Origin: DATKHF01 sp035510355
Lineage (GTDB): Bacteria; Patescibacteriota; Saccharimonadia; Saccharimonadales; UBA4665
Direction of reading: 5' to 3'
DNA length: 42,821 nt
Assembly (NCBI GenBank): GCA_035510355.1
Contig: DATKHF010000005.1
Coordinates: forward strand, 1 to 42,821
The notes below the pieces were generated by a model, which saw only the letters and a program-made list of their open reading frames with translations, did not search any database and was not told the DNA's origin. This document shows positions 1-8,655 of the stretch, piece after piece; within the stretch, counting starts at the first letter, position 1; each line of letters opens with the position of its first letter. The position numbers and the translations under genes are program-made.

Positions 1-1
1 G

Positions 2-247
2 ACCAATACTGTGTATATATTGCCAATTGTCGGAATTGTGTATTTAGCTGAAACAGGATCTGTAATTATTAATCGTCTTTCAAAGAAGCTGCGTCATGGC
101 AAAAAAGTTTTTTTATCATCTCCGATTCATCATCACTTTGAAGCAATTGGCTGGCCAGAAACAAAGATTACTATGCGATTTTGGGTAGTGGGGCAAGTAG
201 CAGCTGTACTGGGGTTAGTGGTCTTCCTAATCGGCAGGTATGGCTAG
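2..247 (+). CDS. mraY: MraY, phospho-N-acetylmuramoyl-pentapeptide transferase (C-terminal part)
   Basis: This is the last ~81 residues of MraY; the gene begins before the window. MraY moves phospho-MurNAc-pentapeptide from UDP to undecaprenyl phosphate at the inner membrane face, giving lipid I. The histidine-rich cytoplasmic motif SPIHHHFE followed by GWPETKITMRFW is the family signature. A final hydrophobic helix (VGQVAAVLGLVVFLIG) ends two residues before the stop. The stop region overlaps the ftsW start by 8 nt, as expected in a dcw operon where MraY makes lipid I, MurG makes lipid II and FtsW polymerises it. Family assignment is firm from the motif, although only the end is visible. Confidence 0.93.
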   Translation, partial: TNTVYILPIVGIVYLAETGSVIINRLSKKLRHGKKVFLSSPIHHHFEAIGWPETKITMRFWVVGQVAAVLGLVVFLIGRYG

Positions 248-1523
248 CATGGATCACGTGCAATCCCGCCGTCGACCATTACATACTGAAGTACGAGCAC
301 AAGAAACCGCCTGGCCACGCCGCCATCGACCTGATTATGGCCTCTTGCTACTCATGATTATATTGCTGGCCATCGGTTTAGTAGTTATTTATTCGATCAG
401 CCCAGGCCTTAGCCAAAGCGGTCATGTTAGTCAAAATTATTACATAAGTAAACAATTAATAGCTGTTGCCTTAGGTGTTGTGGCCTTTATCGTTGTGTCG
501 GCTATGCCCATTGGCGTGTGGAAACGACTGCAGACGCCCCTAATCGTTGCAGCTGCAGCCTCGGCAATTGCTGTGCGGCTTGTAGGACAACAGGTGAATG
601 GGGCATATCGGTGGATACAAATTGGTGGTATTTCATTTCAATCAGCAGAACTAATTAAAATGGCATTATTAATATCGCTCGCCGGTTTTCTGAGTGATCG
701 TATCCGCACAGGAGATCTTGGTAACACTAGAAAAACGCTCTATCCAGTACTAGCGTGCCTAGCAATACTTGTTGTGGTGGTGGCCGGGCTGCAAAGTGAC
801 CTTGGGTCAACGGGGGTTATGATTGTGATGATGGCTGCAATGGTATTTGTGGCTGGGATGCCGCTGAAAAAGGTGGTGATGATAGGAGCAGTAGTAATGG
901 TGATACTTATTTTAGCAGTATCTGTCTTACCGTACGGGCATAATCGTATAGCAACCTATCTACACCCAACCGCTCATTGTTTGACTACTAGTTATCAAAC
1001 ATGCCAAGCGCTGATATCAGTCGGCTCGGGTGGTATGATCGGTTTAGGACTTGGGCGTAGCGTACAAGCGTATGGATACCTACCGGAGCCAGCCAATGAC
1101 TCCATTTTTGCGATCTATAGTGAAAAGTTTGGATTTGTAGGCGATGCAATTCTGCTTGGCTTGTTCATGTTCCTATTTGCTCGAATAAAACGGATCATTG
1201 AACGAGCACCAGATGACTATACTCGTCTTATTGGAGTCGGGATACTCGCATGGTTAAGTGCCCAGGCGCTTATCAACATCGGGACTATGATAGGCGTACT
1301 GCCGTTGACAGGCATTACACTGCCGTTTATAAGTTATGGTGGTACAAGTGTTCTGTTTGCAATGGCGGCATGTGGATTGCTATTTCAAATTTCACGTTTC
1401 ACGACTTACCAAGCACCACTGAGTAATGGGCAAGGGGAAGGGACTAACTATGACAATCGTCTTAACGGGCGGCGGGTCCGGCGGTCATATAACGCCACTG
1501 CTAGCAGTCGCTCACGAGCTTAA
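240..1523 (+). CDS. ftsW: FtsW/RodA/SpoVE-family SEDS glycan polymerase
   Basis: This is a polytopic membrane protein of 427 aa with about ten hydrophobic segments. SEDS proteins polymerise lipid II into glycan strands together with a class B PBP. The family marks are present: the extracellular loop LPEPANDSIFAIYSEKFGF, which carries the conserved Asp near its start, and the late motif LPLTGITLPFISYGGTS. The start at 240 overlaps the mraY stop; an ATG at 249 is an alternative. The basic C-terminal tail (NGRRVRRS, residues ~405-427) is read from DNA that also encodes the MurG N-terminus, a 74-nt overlap. Its place between mraY and murG favours FtsW over RodA. No PBP gene is in view. Confidence 0.92.
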   Translation: MASMDHVQSRRRPLHTEVRAQETAWPRRHRPDYGLLLLMIILLAIGLVVIYSISPGLSQSGHVSQNYYISKQLIAVALGVVAFIVVSAMPIGVWKRLQTPLIVAAAASAIAVRLVGQQVNGAYRWIQIGGISFQSAELIKMALLISLAGFLSDRIRTGDLGNTRKTLYPVLACLAILVVVVAGLQSDLGSTGVMIVMMAAMVFVAGMPLKKVVMIGAVVMVILILAVSVLPYGHNRIATYLHPTAHCLTTSYQTCQALISVGSGGMIGLGLGRSVQAYGYLPEPANDSIFAIYSEKFGFVGDAILLGLFMFLFARIKRIIERAPDDYTRLIGVGILAWLSAQALINIGTMIGVLPLTGITLPFISYGGTSVLFAMAACGLLFQISRFTTYQAPLSNGQGEGTNYDNRLNGRRVRRSYNATASSRSRA

Positions 1524-2613
1524 AAAACTCCAACCAGACCTCTATATAGTGTATATTGGGCAGCGTGGTGATAGTCTTGCAGACATTCCTGCAGAAAACC
1601 CAGATATTGATGAAGCTTATAGCGTACGAGCAGGGAAGTTGCGCCGATATAGTGGAGAAGGCTTGAAACAGTTACTCGATGCTCCAACAGTTCTTAAAAA
1701 TATTCGAGATAGTGGCCGAGTAATAGTAGGCTTGGCGGAGGCGCGTCGGTTATTAAAGAAGTTAAAACCAGACGTTATTTTTATAAAAGGGGGCTTTGTT
1801 GGAGTGCCGGTGGGTCTAGCTGCGGCCCAGCTAGGTATACCATATGTAACACATGACTCAGATGCTATTCCTGGCCTCGCCAATCGAATCATTGGCCGTT
1901 GGGCTGCTGCTCACGCTGTTGCATTGCCGAAAGGTGCCTATAATTACCCCTTGGCCAAAACATATACAGTTGGTGTACCTATTAATCATGAATTTCAGCC
2001 TGTATCGCCAGAATTACAGGCACAATATCGTCAACAACTTGGCTTAGCTCAGTATGAACGAATTATCTTTGTTACTGGCGGTGGTAATGGTGCCCGTCAG
2101 CTCAATTCAATTGTAGTAGCCAGCGCTAAAGCACTTCTCGAACACGATAATAGCTTAGCTATAGTCCATCTCGCAGGGCGGGCATTTACAGAGGAGACCG
2201 AAGCATTGTACGAGAAGGAATTACCGGCTGACTTACGATCGAGGATAATAATAAAAAGCTTCATAACTAATCTCTACTGTTATAGCGGGTCGGCTGATGT
2301 AATAATTGGGCGGGGCAGTGCAACCAATCTAGCAGAATTTGCTCTCCAAGCTAAGCCGTGCATCATTGTGCCGGCTCGCCAACTAGCCTGGACGGTTAAA
2401 AATACTGAAGCTCTAGTGAAACAAGGCGCAATCATTGCTCTTAATGAAGATGAATTATTGGTTAATTCTGCGCCACTAGTAGCCGCATGTAATGAGCTAC
2501 TCAACTCTGCGACTGAGCGGGCTCAATTAGGAAAAAAACTATCAACGAGCTTAGCGCATCCAAATTCAGCCCGTGAACTTGCCGAATTATTGCTGCGGAC
2601 TAAGAGTGATTAA
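1450..2613 (+). CDS. murG: MurG, UDP-GlcNAc:lipid I N-acetylglucosaminyltransferase
   Basis: MurG adds GlcNAc to lipid I to give lipid II on the cytoplasmic membrane face. The 387-aa product has the N-domain glycine loop LTGGGSGGHITP near residue 5, the second glycine motif VTGGGNGARQLN near residue 205, and the C-domain donor-site stretch GRGSATNLAEFALQAKP, where most MurGs have an SRAGA-like sequence. I start at ATG 1450 rather than an in-frame ATG at 1426, because the glycine loop should lie at the very N-terminus and a purine-rich SD-like sequence (AAGGGGAAGG) ends 7-8 nt upstream of 1450. The first 74 nt overlap the end of ftsW. Length fits the family. Confidence 0.94.
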   Translation: MTIVLTGGGSGGHITPLLAVAHELKKLQPDLYIVYIGQRGDSLADIPAENPDIDEAYSVRAGKLRRYSGEGLKQLLDAPTVLKNIRDSGRVIVGLAEARRLLKKLKPDVIFIKGGFVGVPVGLAAAQLGIPYVTHDSDAIPGLANRIIGRWAAAHAVALPKGAYNYPLAKTYTVGVPINHEFQPVSPELQAQYRQQLGLAQYERIIFVTGGGNGARQLNSIVVASAKALLEHDNSLAIVHLAGRAFTEETEALYEKELPADLRSRIIIKSFITNLYCYSGSADVIIGRGSATNLAEFALQAKPCIIVPARQLAWTVKNTEALVKQGAIIALNEDELLVNSAPLVAACNELLNSATERAQLGKKLSTSLAHPNSARELAELLLRTKSD

Positions 2614-2631
2614 ACGAAGAATATAGGCACC

Positions 2632-3555
2632 ATGGTTCGTATACATAAACAAAGACATATAAGTGAGCGGCAACCAGCTCGTGACTTGCAGCCTCGAAGC
2701 AAAACGTTTTCATATTATAAAGCTCGTCTCCCTAGCGAGGAGACTAATCGTAAGCCCTCCGTAGAAAAGTCTACTTCAGGCTGGCGCCGACACAAATCTG
2801 GATTACGTCATGCTCCAGTATTTGTAGTTCTGGTTGTACTTATTGGCTTTGCTATTTACCAACTGGGGCTTAGCTCTACACCGAAGATTGTGATTGTAGA
2901 TGGTAGTGCAACTACCCAAACATTTATGCATACTCCTTCACAATACGCTGAAGCGGCTCAAAAGCTATTCAATGGCTCAATAAGTAGCCGAACTAAACTG
3001 ACCATTAATACCACAGCTCTTGTCGCCAGTATTCAACAGCAGTTTCCAGAGTTAGCGAGTGCTTCAATTACTCTACCAGTGTTAGGCCATCAACCCGTTT
3101 TATACTTAGTGCCCGCCAAACCGGCTGTCATTCTGAGTAGTCAAACCGCAGGTAGTTTTTTACTGTCCTCGAGCGGGACGGTACTTGCTCATAGTACGCC
3201 TCATACAATCGGGACGAGTAATTTACCTATTTTGACCGACCAAACAGGGCAACAGATTGTAGTTGGCCACCGAGTTTTAGCGAGTTCGGATGTCGGTTTC
3301 GTTCAATTAGTAGTAGCTCAGTTACAGGCGAAACAGATCTCTATTAAATCACTCGTTTTGCCGGCTGCTTCTCGAGATCTCGATGTATATATAGAGGGGC
3401 AACCATATTTCGTAAAATTCAACCTTAACGATAGCACGGATGCTGCCCAGCAAATCGGTACTTTTCTTGCAACAAATCAGTATCTAGCAAACAATCATAT
3501 AGTACCATCTCAATATATTGATGCTCGCGTACTCGGGCGAGTGTACTATAAATAA
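2632..3555 (+). CDS. ftsQ: FtsQ/DivIB-like division protein
   Basis: This is a single-pass membrane protein of 307 aa with a basic cytoplasmic N-terminus (residues 1-60), one membrane helix (about 61-80) and a ~225-residue extracytoplasmic part. The first portion after the membrane helix (PKIVIVDGSATTQTFMHTPS) fits a POTRA-type domain as in FtsQ/DivIB, which bridges FtsL/DivIC and the septal synthase. It follows murG by 18 nt, the usual dcw position. Sequence conservation in this family is low, so the call rests on topology and synteny. The AGGCACC before the ATG is a weak SD. A long convergent intergenic region follows, with no ftsA or ftsZ downstream. Confidence 0.75.
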   Translation: MVRIHKQRHISERQPARDLQPRSKTFSYYKARLPSEETNRKPSVEKSTSGWRRHKSGLRHAPVFVVLVVLIGFAIYQLGLSSTPKIVIVDGSATTQTFMHTPSQYAEAAQKLFNGSISSRTKLTINTTALVASIQQQFPELASASITLPVLGHQPVLYLVPAKPAVILSSQTAGSFLLSSSGTVLAHSTPHTIGTSNLPILTDQTGQQIVVGHRVLASSDVGFVQLVVAQLQAKQISIKSLVLPAASRDLDVYIEGQPYFVKFNLNDSTDAAQQIGTFLATNQYLANNHIVPSQYIDARVLGRVYYK

Positions 3556-3931
3556 GCGTGTGATAAATGCTAATTAGCAGAGAAGGTAACTCCCGTAACG
3601 GCGGGGGAATGAACCCACCCAAAGCTATGCGTACAGAGTATCAATCGTTGGTGCCCACAGTTTGATAAAAAGGTAATAGGGCTACTGCTAGAGATTTATG
3701 AAGGCACTATTGTCCCCTCACTTCCCCTAGTTCGTAATTTGTTCACATAGTATTTATTGAATCAATCCGCACGAAAAACTATATAAAAATATTTAAAAAC
3801 ATAAAAGTCAAAAAAGGTGACCATAGAGCGAGGCAGGGCAAACAAGTTAAAAAACATATAAACAATATGAAATACAGTAAAAAGCAAATATTTCACGACA
3901 AGGCTGTGGAAAAGTCAAATAGTGAGATAAT

Positions 3932-4090
3932 AGCGTCTAGTGTTGTAAAAGGCTTAACGGACGCTAGACGTATTTAAGCTTGTTGGTTGTGGTATAGCGA
4001 AGTAGCGTACTGAGACACCCTGAGGGGTCTCGTAGCATTATGGTCGCGCAGGTTTTGTAGCCGGGTTAGTAAAACCTGCGGTGTTTTAAT
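3932..4090 (+). ncRNA. Candidate small structured RNA
   Basis: Three hairpins lie in series: 3933-3940 with 3964-3971 (8 bp, one G-U); 4012-4020 with 4024-4031 (GAGAC/GTCTC plus CCC/GGG, loop TGA); and 4047-4056 with 4071-4080 (10 bp, perfect). The last is followed by a short U-rich stretch (GTGTTTTAAT). A GATAAT box at 3926-3931 could be the -10, but no clear -35 is seen. The strand is inferred from the U-rich tail and is uncertain. No match to tRNA, tmRNA, RNase P or SRP signatures. Confidence 0.3.
4047..4088 (+). terminator. Terminator-like hairpin
   Basis: CGCAGGTTTT (4047-4056) and AAAACCTGCG (4071-4080) form a perfect 10-bp stem around a 14-nt loop, followed by GTGTTTT. The U tract is interrupted, so its strength is uncertain. 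It would end a transcript from the 3930 region. Confidence 0.4.
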
Positions 4091-4358
4091 GCGAATGATA
4101 GAATTACTCCCCTGCGAGGGGTATACTGAAACGCTAATGGTTAGATATAATAGAGTCGTAAAATATACATTGTGCGACGTCATGTCTATAACTCATATTG
4201 CATTGCTCTACTGTTCCATTCAAAATATATTTCACTACTCTGCCAGATTTTTATTTAAATTTATCCTCAACCCTGCTCTCGCATCGTTGCGCCAGTGACT
4301 TTATTAATTGAATGCCCTACAATCGCCGGAAATTCACTGTTCGTATTTTGTACAATAA

Positions 4359-5033
4359 TTATAAATCTTCAATTTGTGATACTAGTTGAGTAGTAAATGC
4401 TAAGAGGAACTGATCTGGTTCACTTAGTTCCTGGTAGCCATCTGTTAGTCCTTCAGTTTCAGCAAAGGAGATTAGGCTGCCAGCTTGAATGCTGTATGTA
4501 GCTGCCTCATTGCTTTTACCATAGGGGGTAAAACGACGGTTATATGGAGGCAATCCGAGACCAGATCGTGGTTTAACTATTATTCCCTTCAGTGGATGAG
4601 GCTTCCTAAATATATCCACTCTTTGACCATCTTGACTTTCCCAGCTACGCATTCTATTGTCGCCAAGGCCATCTACTAGACTATTGAATGCTGCTGTTAC
4701 AGCTGAAAGGCTGAACTCAAAATCGGCTCTAGTTCTGTTCCTAAAATCATCGAAGTGCTCTCTTAACACAAATGCATCTCGAGATGTGATACTTTCCACG
4801 TGGCGAAAAGCATTGGATTCTTCGAGCTCGTGCTGTCGCAGAGGTGCTAGCCGTGGCGGTTGGTGCTGCTTAATAACCCCTTTATATTGATCTTCGGTCA
4901 TGAATTCAGATTCGAGTCCTAGTCTGGCTAGGAACTGCTTTACTAAATGTCGATCATTTTGATTGATTTCACCGTGCGCTACCAGAACTCTGGACGACTT
5001 GGCCTCCCTGTCTACAGATTGTTTTCTGTTCAT
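4359..5033 (-). CDS. Hypothetical protein, second gene of the sigma4-HARE operon
   Basis: A soluble, charged 224-aa protein that I do not recognise. It has no signal peptide or membrane segment. The middle (about 85-125: ITSRDAFVLREHFDDF, RTRADFEFSLSAVTAA) looks helical. The segment around 145-175 (HPLKGIIVKPRSGLGLPP) is basic with Gly and Pro. It starts 12 nt after the stop of the sigma4-HARE gene on the same strand, so the two are probably co-transcribed from the consensus promoter at 6129-6157. There is no good SD before the ATG, so translation may depend on coupling. A link to transcription or envelope control is only a guess from position. Confidence 0.7.
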   Translation of the reverse strand: MNRKQSVDREAKSSRVLVAHGEINQNDRHLVKQFLARLGLESEFMTEDQYKGVIKQHQPPRLAPLRQHELEESNAFRHVESITSRDAFVLREHFDDFRNRTRADFEFSLSAVTAAFNSLVDGLGDNRMRSWESQDGQRVDIFRKPHPLKGIIVKPRSGLGLPPYNRRFTPYGKSNEAATYSIQAGSLISFAETEGLTDGYQELSEPDQFLLAFTTQLVSQIEDL

Positions 5034-5045
5034 AACTAGCCGTAT

Positions 5046-6089
5046 TTATTCTGTGTCGGCAAGAGTATAGGTAGCTTTAGCAACGCGTTTAAACTGTGGC
5101 TTACCTTGCAGGTTGAGTAAAATAGTTGTTTCTTTTACGAAGCGGCTTTTTAGTACTCGTTTCACTATTTCATCACGATGTAAGGGCTCGCCGGCTTCAC
5201 TCAAGACCTGGGCAATAATATCAGAGACAGTTCCCTTTTTATATCCCCATTCTTTAAGAGCGTAAATACCTCGACCAATAAGTACAAAGCGTGAATCTTT
5301 AATAAGCTCGTTGTGAATCGCTTGCGTAGTTACATCTTTGCGTTTAAAATCACTATCTTTAATGGCGGCAGCAATCTCGTTGAAGTGCATGTGTGTGCCC
5401 TTCTCTTTAAGAATGACATAAATTTTGTCGCGGATATTACGAGGGTTAACTATTGGCCACTTAATAAGACCCCACTGACCACCTAGTGTTGCAAGCTCTT
5501 TAGAAATACTGGCTAAAGCAGCAGCCTCTTCAGGGTTGCTGATTTTTGCTTCAGCAGCGATTTTATCGATGCTGGTTGGCTTACCGATGGTTTTGATGGC
5601 TGCAATAATACGACTGAGCTGTTCTTTCATGGCCTTTTCGTCATGAGCCTCAGCAAGGCCGACAGAGTGATGATAAAAGTCATTCTCACTAACTACGACG
5701 AGTTTAGGACATAGCTCAGCTAGAAAAGCTACACGAGCCTGATCTAAACGACTAGCATCCGTTACGAGTTGGTTTGTAAAATTGCTTATCCGAGCAGCTT
5801 TGCCCATAGACTCCAATTTTTCGACAAAATTTGCCTGTGTTTTTGGAATATTTGGTAACTTTTCGCCAGTTGCCTTGAGACGAGTAACGATAGCTTTTTC
5901 AAGTTGACGTACTCGTTCACGAGTAATACCAAGTAGTTCACCAATTTGTTCTAGCGTTTCCCTACGATCGAATAAGCCAAATCGTCGAGCAACAATTTCT
6001 CGTTCTCTCTCGCGCTCGATGGTGTCTAAAATAGCCGTAACTAGCTGTTCGACGTTAATAGTGGGCTTATCTGGTGTAACCTCTGCCAT
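5046..6089 (-). CDS. Sigma region 4-like HTH plus HARE-HTH regulator
   Basis: A ~347-aa protein in three parts. Residues ~15-60 contain a sigma-70 region-4 type helix-turn-helix (ETLEQIGELLGITRERVRQLEKA), normally the -35 recognition helix. Residues ~60-200 are a helical linker. Residues ~215-345 hold HARE-HTH-like winged-helix sequence (IRDKIYVILKEKGTHMHFNEIA), as in the RNA polymerase delta subunit, and a second wHTH-like repeat (DIIAQVLSEAGEPLHRDEIV). No sigma region 2 is present, so it should not open promoters alone; an RNA polymerase-associated factor is likely. I start at ATG 6089; a GTG at 6098 is possible but its AGG would be too close. It has the best promoter in the window. Confidence 0.85.
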   Translation of the reverse strand: MAEVTPDKPTINVEQLVTAILDTIEREREREIVARRFGLFDRRETLEQIGELLGITRERVRQLEKAIVTRLKATGEKLPNIPKTQANFVEKLESMGKAARISNFTNQLVTDASRLDQARVAFLAELCPKLVVVSENDFYHHSVGLAEAHDEKAMKEQLSRIIAAIKTIGKPTSIDKIAAEAKISNPEEAAALASISKELATLGGQWGLIKWPIVNPRNIRDKIYVILKEKGTHMHFNEIAAAIKDSDFKRKDVTTQAIHNELIKDSRFVLIGRGIYALKEWGYKKGTVSDIIAQVLSEAGEPLHRDEIVKRVLKSRFVKETTILLNLQGKPQFKRVAKATYTLADTE

Positions 6090-6128
6090 AGTGTGCACTT
6101 ACCTATCATATTTATTAAACTTAGTACG

Positions 6129-6157
6129 ATTATATAACTAATTTTTTTAAATGTCAA
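6129..6157 (-). promoter_or_regulatory. Perfect consensus housekeeping promoter (sigma4-HARE gene)
   Basis: On the minus strand TTGACA (6157-6152) and TATAAT (6134-6129) are both perfect and 17 bp apart. The start site should be near 6122, giving a ~33-nt leader before ATG 6089. Confidence 0.88.
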
Positions 6158-6297
6158 CACCCTGGTATCTTATTTGGTGTCTTAAAATTATTGTAGCACG
6201 AAATGGACGTTTGTGCATAGACTGTGTTGTAAAATATGACGATATAACAAGCTAGACAAGATGGCAAGTTGTGGATAAGCTCAAACTCTATATAGCC

Positions 6298-8583
6298 TTA
6301 ATTGCCTGCTCGTTGTTTAAACCGTTTTTTAGCTGGGGCTTCCGCAAGCATCTTCTTGCATTCATCCTCGCTCAACTTTGCTGGGTCTGTACCCTTTGGT
6401 ATCTTCGCATTCTTTTTCCCATCTGTTACGTACGGTCCATACGGTCCATTTACGACTTTAATGCCGCTATCGAACTCATGGATGTATTTATCGTTATCTT
6501 TCTTGAGTTTAGCAGCGTAAAGTTTACGTGCTTCACTTTCGGTGACACTATATGGATCCAGAGGTTTTATGGAGACAAAAGTTTTTTCGACTTTAATATA
6601 TGGGCCAAATCTACCAATGTTGGCGGTGATCTCCTCGCCCTCTTTAGTCTTCCCCACCACTCTCGGTAGATCGAACATTGGCAATGCTTGTTCAAGGGTA
6701 ACGTCTTCAAGCCTTACGCCTTCAGGCAGTGGTGCAAATTTTGGTTTTTCATCCTCTTCTTCGGCTTCGCCTTCCTGGAGCATGGGGCCGTATCGACCAA
6801 AGCGCGCAAAGACCGGTTTACCAGTTTTTGGGTTCTTGCCCAGTAGACGAGCCTGACTAACTTCTTGACGACTGACATCCTCAGATTTAATGACAAGTGG
6901 ATGAAAATCTTTGTAAAATTTCTTAATCATCGCTTGCCACTGCTCTTTACCGTCGGCAATACGGTCGAAATCACCTTCTACGGTAGCCGTAAAGTCGTAG
7001 TCGACGATGCTCGGAAAGTACTTCACTAAGAAGTCGGTTGTAACCTCTGCAATTGAAGTCGGTAAAAGTTTGCCACGATCGGCCCCAGTGATTTCACTAG
7101 ATTGTTCCTCTTTGACGGTGCCTTTTTCAAGTGTAATAAGCTGTAATGGTCGCTCTGTACCTTCTAAATCGGTCTTTTCGATGTAGCCGCGGTTTTGAAC
7201 TGTTGAAATCGTTGGCGCGTAAGTACTTGGTCTGCCAATGCCGAGCTCCTCGAGTTTGCGAACTAGGCCGGCTTCACTATAACGAGCTGGTGGTCGACTA
7301 AACGTTTCTGTAGCTGTCATAGTGGTTAGTTGGAGCTTATCGCCTTTTGAGACCGCTGGTAGCAATGTATCGTCCTTAATGCCGCCATAAACTTTCATAA
7401 AACCGTCAAATTGCAATACTTCACCTTTGGCAAGCATTTTTTCTGGGCGCTGGGATAAATCAATTACGATCTCAGTACGCTCGACCTTTGCCTCAGCCAT
7501 TTGGCTAGCTAAAGCACGCTGCCAGATAAGCTGATACAGTTTTTCCTGTTGGTTGTCATCGCCAGCTTTTACTTTAGTGAAATCGGTTGGCCTAATCGCC
7601 TCATGAGCTTCTTGCGCAGACTCATCTTTGGTTTTGAATTGACGAACTTTGTGGTAGTTTGCCCCGTAGGTTTTGGTAATGTACTCTTTGGCCGCATTGA
7701 TGGCGATGCTTGAAATAATGGTGCTGTCAGTTCGCATATAGGTAATATTCCCTGCTTCGTACAAACGCTGAGCAACTTGCATTGTTTGGCGTACAGTATA
7801 GCCGAGCCGTCGGGCAGCCTCCTGTTGCAATGTGCTGGTGGTGAATGGTGCGCCTGGATTACGGGTTCCGGGTTTTTGGGCAATATCTTTAACTGTAAAA
7901 ATACTATCCTTAGCGGTCTCTAAAAATTTCCGAGCAGATTCGTTAGTCGGTAGTTTATCAATTAGCTCAGCTTTGAGTTCTTGTTTACCAACATCAAAAA
8001 TGGCAACGACTTTATAAGTACTTTTGGTCGCAAAATCCTTAATTTCCCTCTCTCGTTCTACGCACAGACGTACGGCTACAGACTGTACTCGACCAGCGCT
8101 CAAGCCAGTCCGTACCTTTTTCCATAAAACTGGGCTTAATTCATAGCCAACAAGTCGATCTAATACACGACGTGCTTGATAAGCATCAACTAGGAGTAAA
8201 TCAACGGTTCTGGGGCTTTCGATCGCTCGCTCAATAGCCGGCTTGGTGATTTCGTGAAATACAATACGTTTGGTTTTCTTAGGATCAAGCCCGAGAACCT
8301 GAGTAAGATGCCATGCAATTGCCTCACCTTCGCGGTCTTCATCGCTCGCCAGCCATACCTCAGCTGTTTTGGCAGCTTTTTTCAGTTCACTGACGATCTT
8401 CTTTTTATCGGGGCTTGTCTCGTATGTGGGCGTAAAATTATGCTCCGTATCTATGTTCAGGCCCTTTTTTGGTAAATCGCGAATATGGCCAAAACTACTC
8501 TTGACCGTATAATCTTTTCCTAAATATTTCTCGATCGTTTTGGCCTTAGCCGGACTTTCAACGATTACTAAATTTTTTGTCAT
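6298..8583 (-). CDS. topA: DNA topoisomerase I (type IA)
   Basis: TopA relaxes negative supercoils by cutting one strand through a 5'-phosphotyrosine link. The 761-aa product has the Toprim domain (VESPAKAKTIEKYLG at residue 7; acidic SDEDREGEAIAWH at ~110) and the active-site motif ITYMRTDST, whose Tyr is the nucleophile. The C-terminal ~200 residues have topoisomerase C-terminal repeats (GRYGPMLQ, GRFGPYIK, GPYGPYVTDG) and a Lys-rich end, but no Cys4 zinc ribbons as in E. coli. The start ATG has AAGGG 4-5 nt upstream. It is followed ~200 bp later by the sigma4-HARE gene, which has its own promoter. Confidence 0.96.
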   Translation of the reverse strand: MTKNLVIVESPAKAKTIEKYLGKDYTVKSSFGHIRDLPKKGLNIDTEHNFTPTYETSPDKKKIVSELKKAAKTAEVWLASDEDREGEAIAWHLTQVLGLDPKKTKRIVFHEITKPAIERAIESPRTVDLLLVDAYQARRVLDRLVGYELSPVLWKKVRTGLSAGRVQSVAVRLCVEREREIKDFATKSTYKVVAIFDVGKQELKAELIDKLPTNESARKFLETAKDSIFTVKDIAQKPGTRNPGAPFTTSTLQQEAARRLGYTVRQTMQVAQRLYEAGNITYMRTDSTIISSIAINAAKEYITKTYGANYHKVRQFKTKDESAQEAHEAIRPTDFTKVKAGDDNQQEKLYQLIWQRALASQMAEAKVERTEIVIDLSQRPEKMLAKGEVLQFDGFMKVYGGIKDDTLLPAVSKGDKLQLTTMTATETFSRPPARYSEAGLVRKLEELGIGRPSTYAPTISTVQNRGYIEKTDLEGTERPLQLITLEKGTVKEEQSSEITGADRGKLLPTSIAEVTTDFLVKYFPSIVDYDFTATVEGDFDRIADGKEQWQAMIKKFYKDFHPLVIKSEDVSRQEVSQARLLGKNPKTGKPVFARFGRYGPMLQEGEAEEEDEKPKFAPLPEGVRLEDVTLEQALPMFDLPRVVGKTKEGEEITANIGRFGPYIKVEKTFVSIKPLDPYSVTESEARKLYAAKLKKDNDKYIHEFDSGIKVVNGPYGPYVTDGKKNAKIPKGTDPAKLSEDECKKMLAEAPAKKRFKQRAGN

Positions 8584-8655
8584 GTCCCTTATCTTTAGCG
8601 CGTTGTGGCATATAATGCAAGTTATATATAAGAATAATCTTCAGTAAAACCCCGT

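Larger units (their letters stand above)
3556..4358. other. Long convergent intergenic block with multiple inverted repeats
   Basis: About 800 bp lie between the ends of two convergent genes with no convincing CDS; short ORFs here lack RBS, codon bias or recognisable domains. The first ~200 bp contain short self-complementary elements (GCTAATTAGC at ~3570; CCCGTAACGGCGGG at ~3592; TATCAA...TTGATA at ~3640-3670). The middle (3760-3900) is very A-rich. From 3926 to 4125 there are four hairpins, one with a 10-bp perfect stem. An isolated TATAAT lies at 4146-4151 without a good -35. The block most likely holds one or more small RNA genes; I cannot name a family. Confidence 0.5.

Noticed and set aside
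4089..4298. Short plus-strand ORF in the intergenic block
   Set aside because: No SD or near -10 box, no domain, overlaps hairpins; composition looks non-coding.
6271..6669. 132-aa plus-strand frame opposite topA
   Set aside because: Antisense shadow of the topoisomerase C-terminal repeats; no initiation signals.
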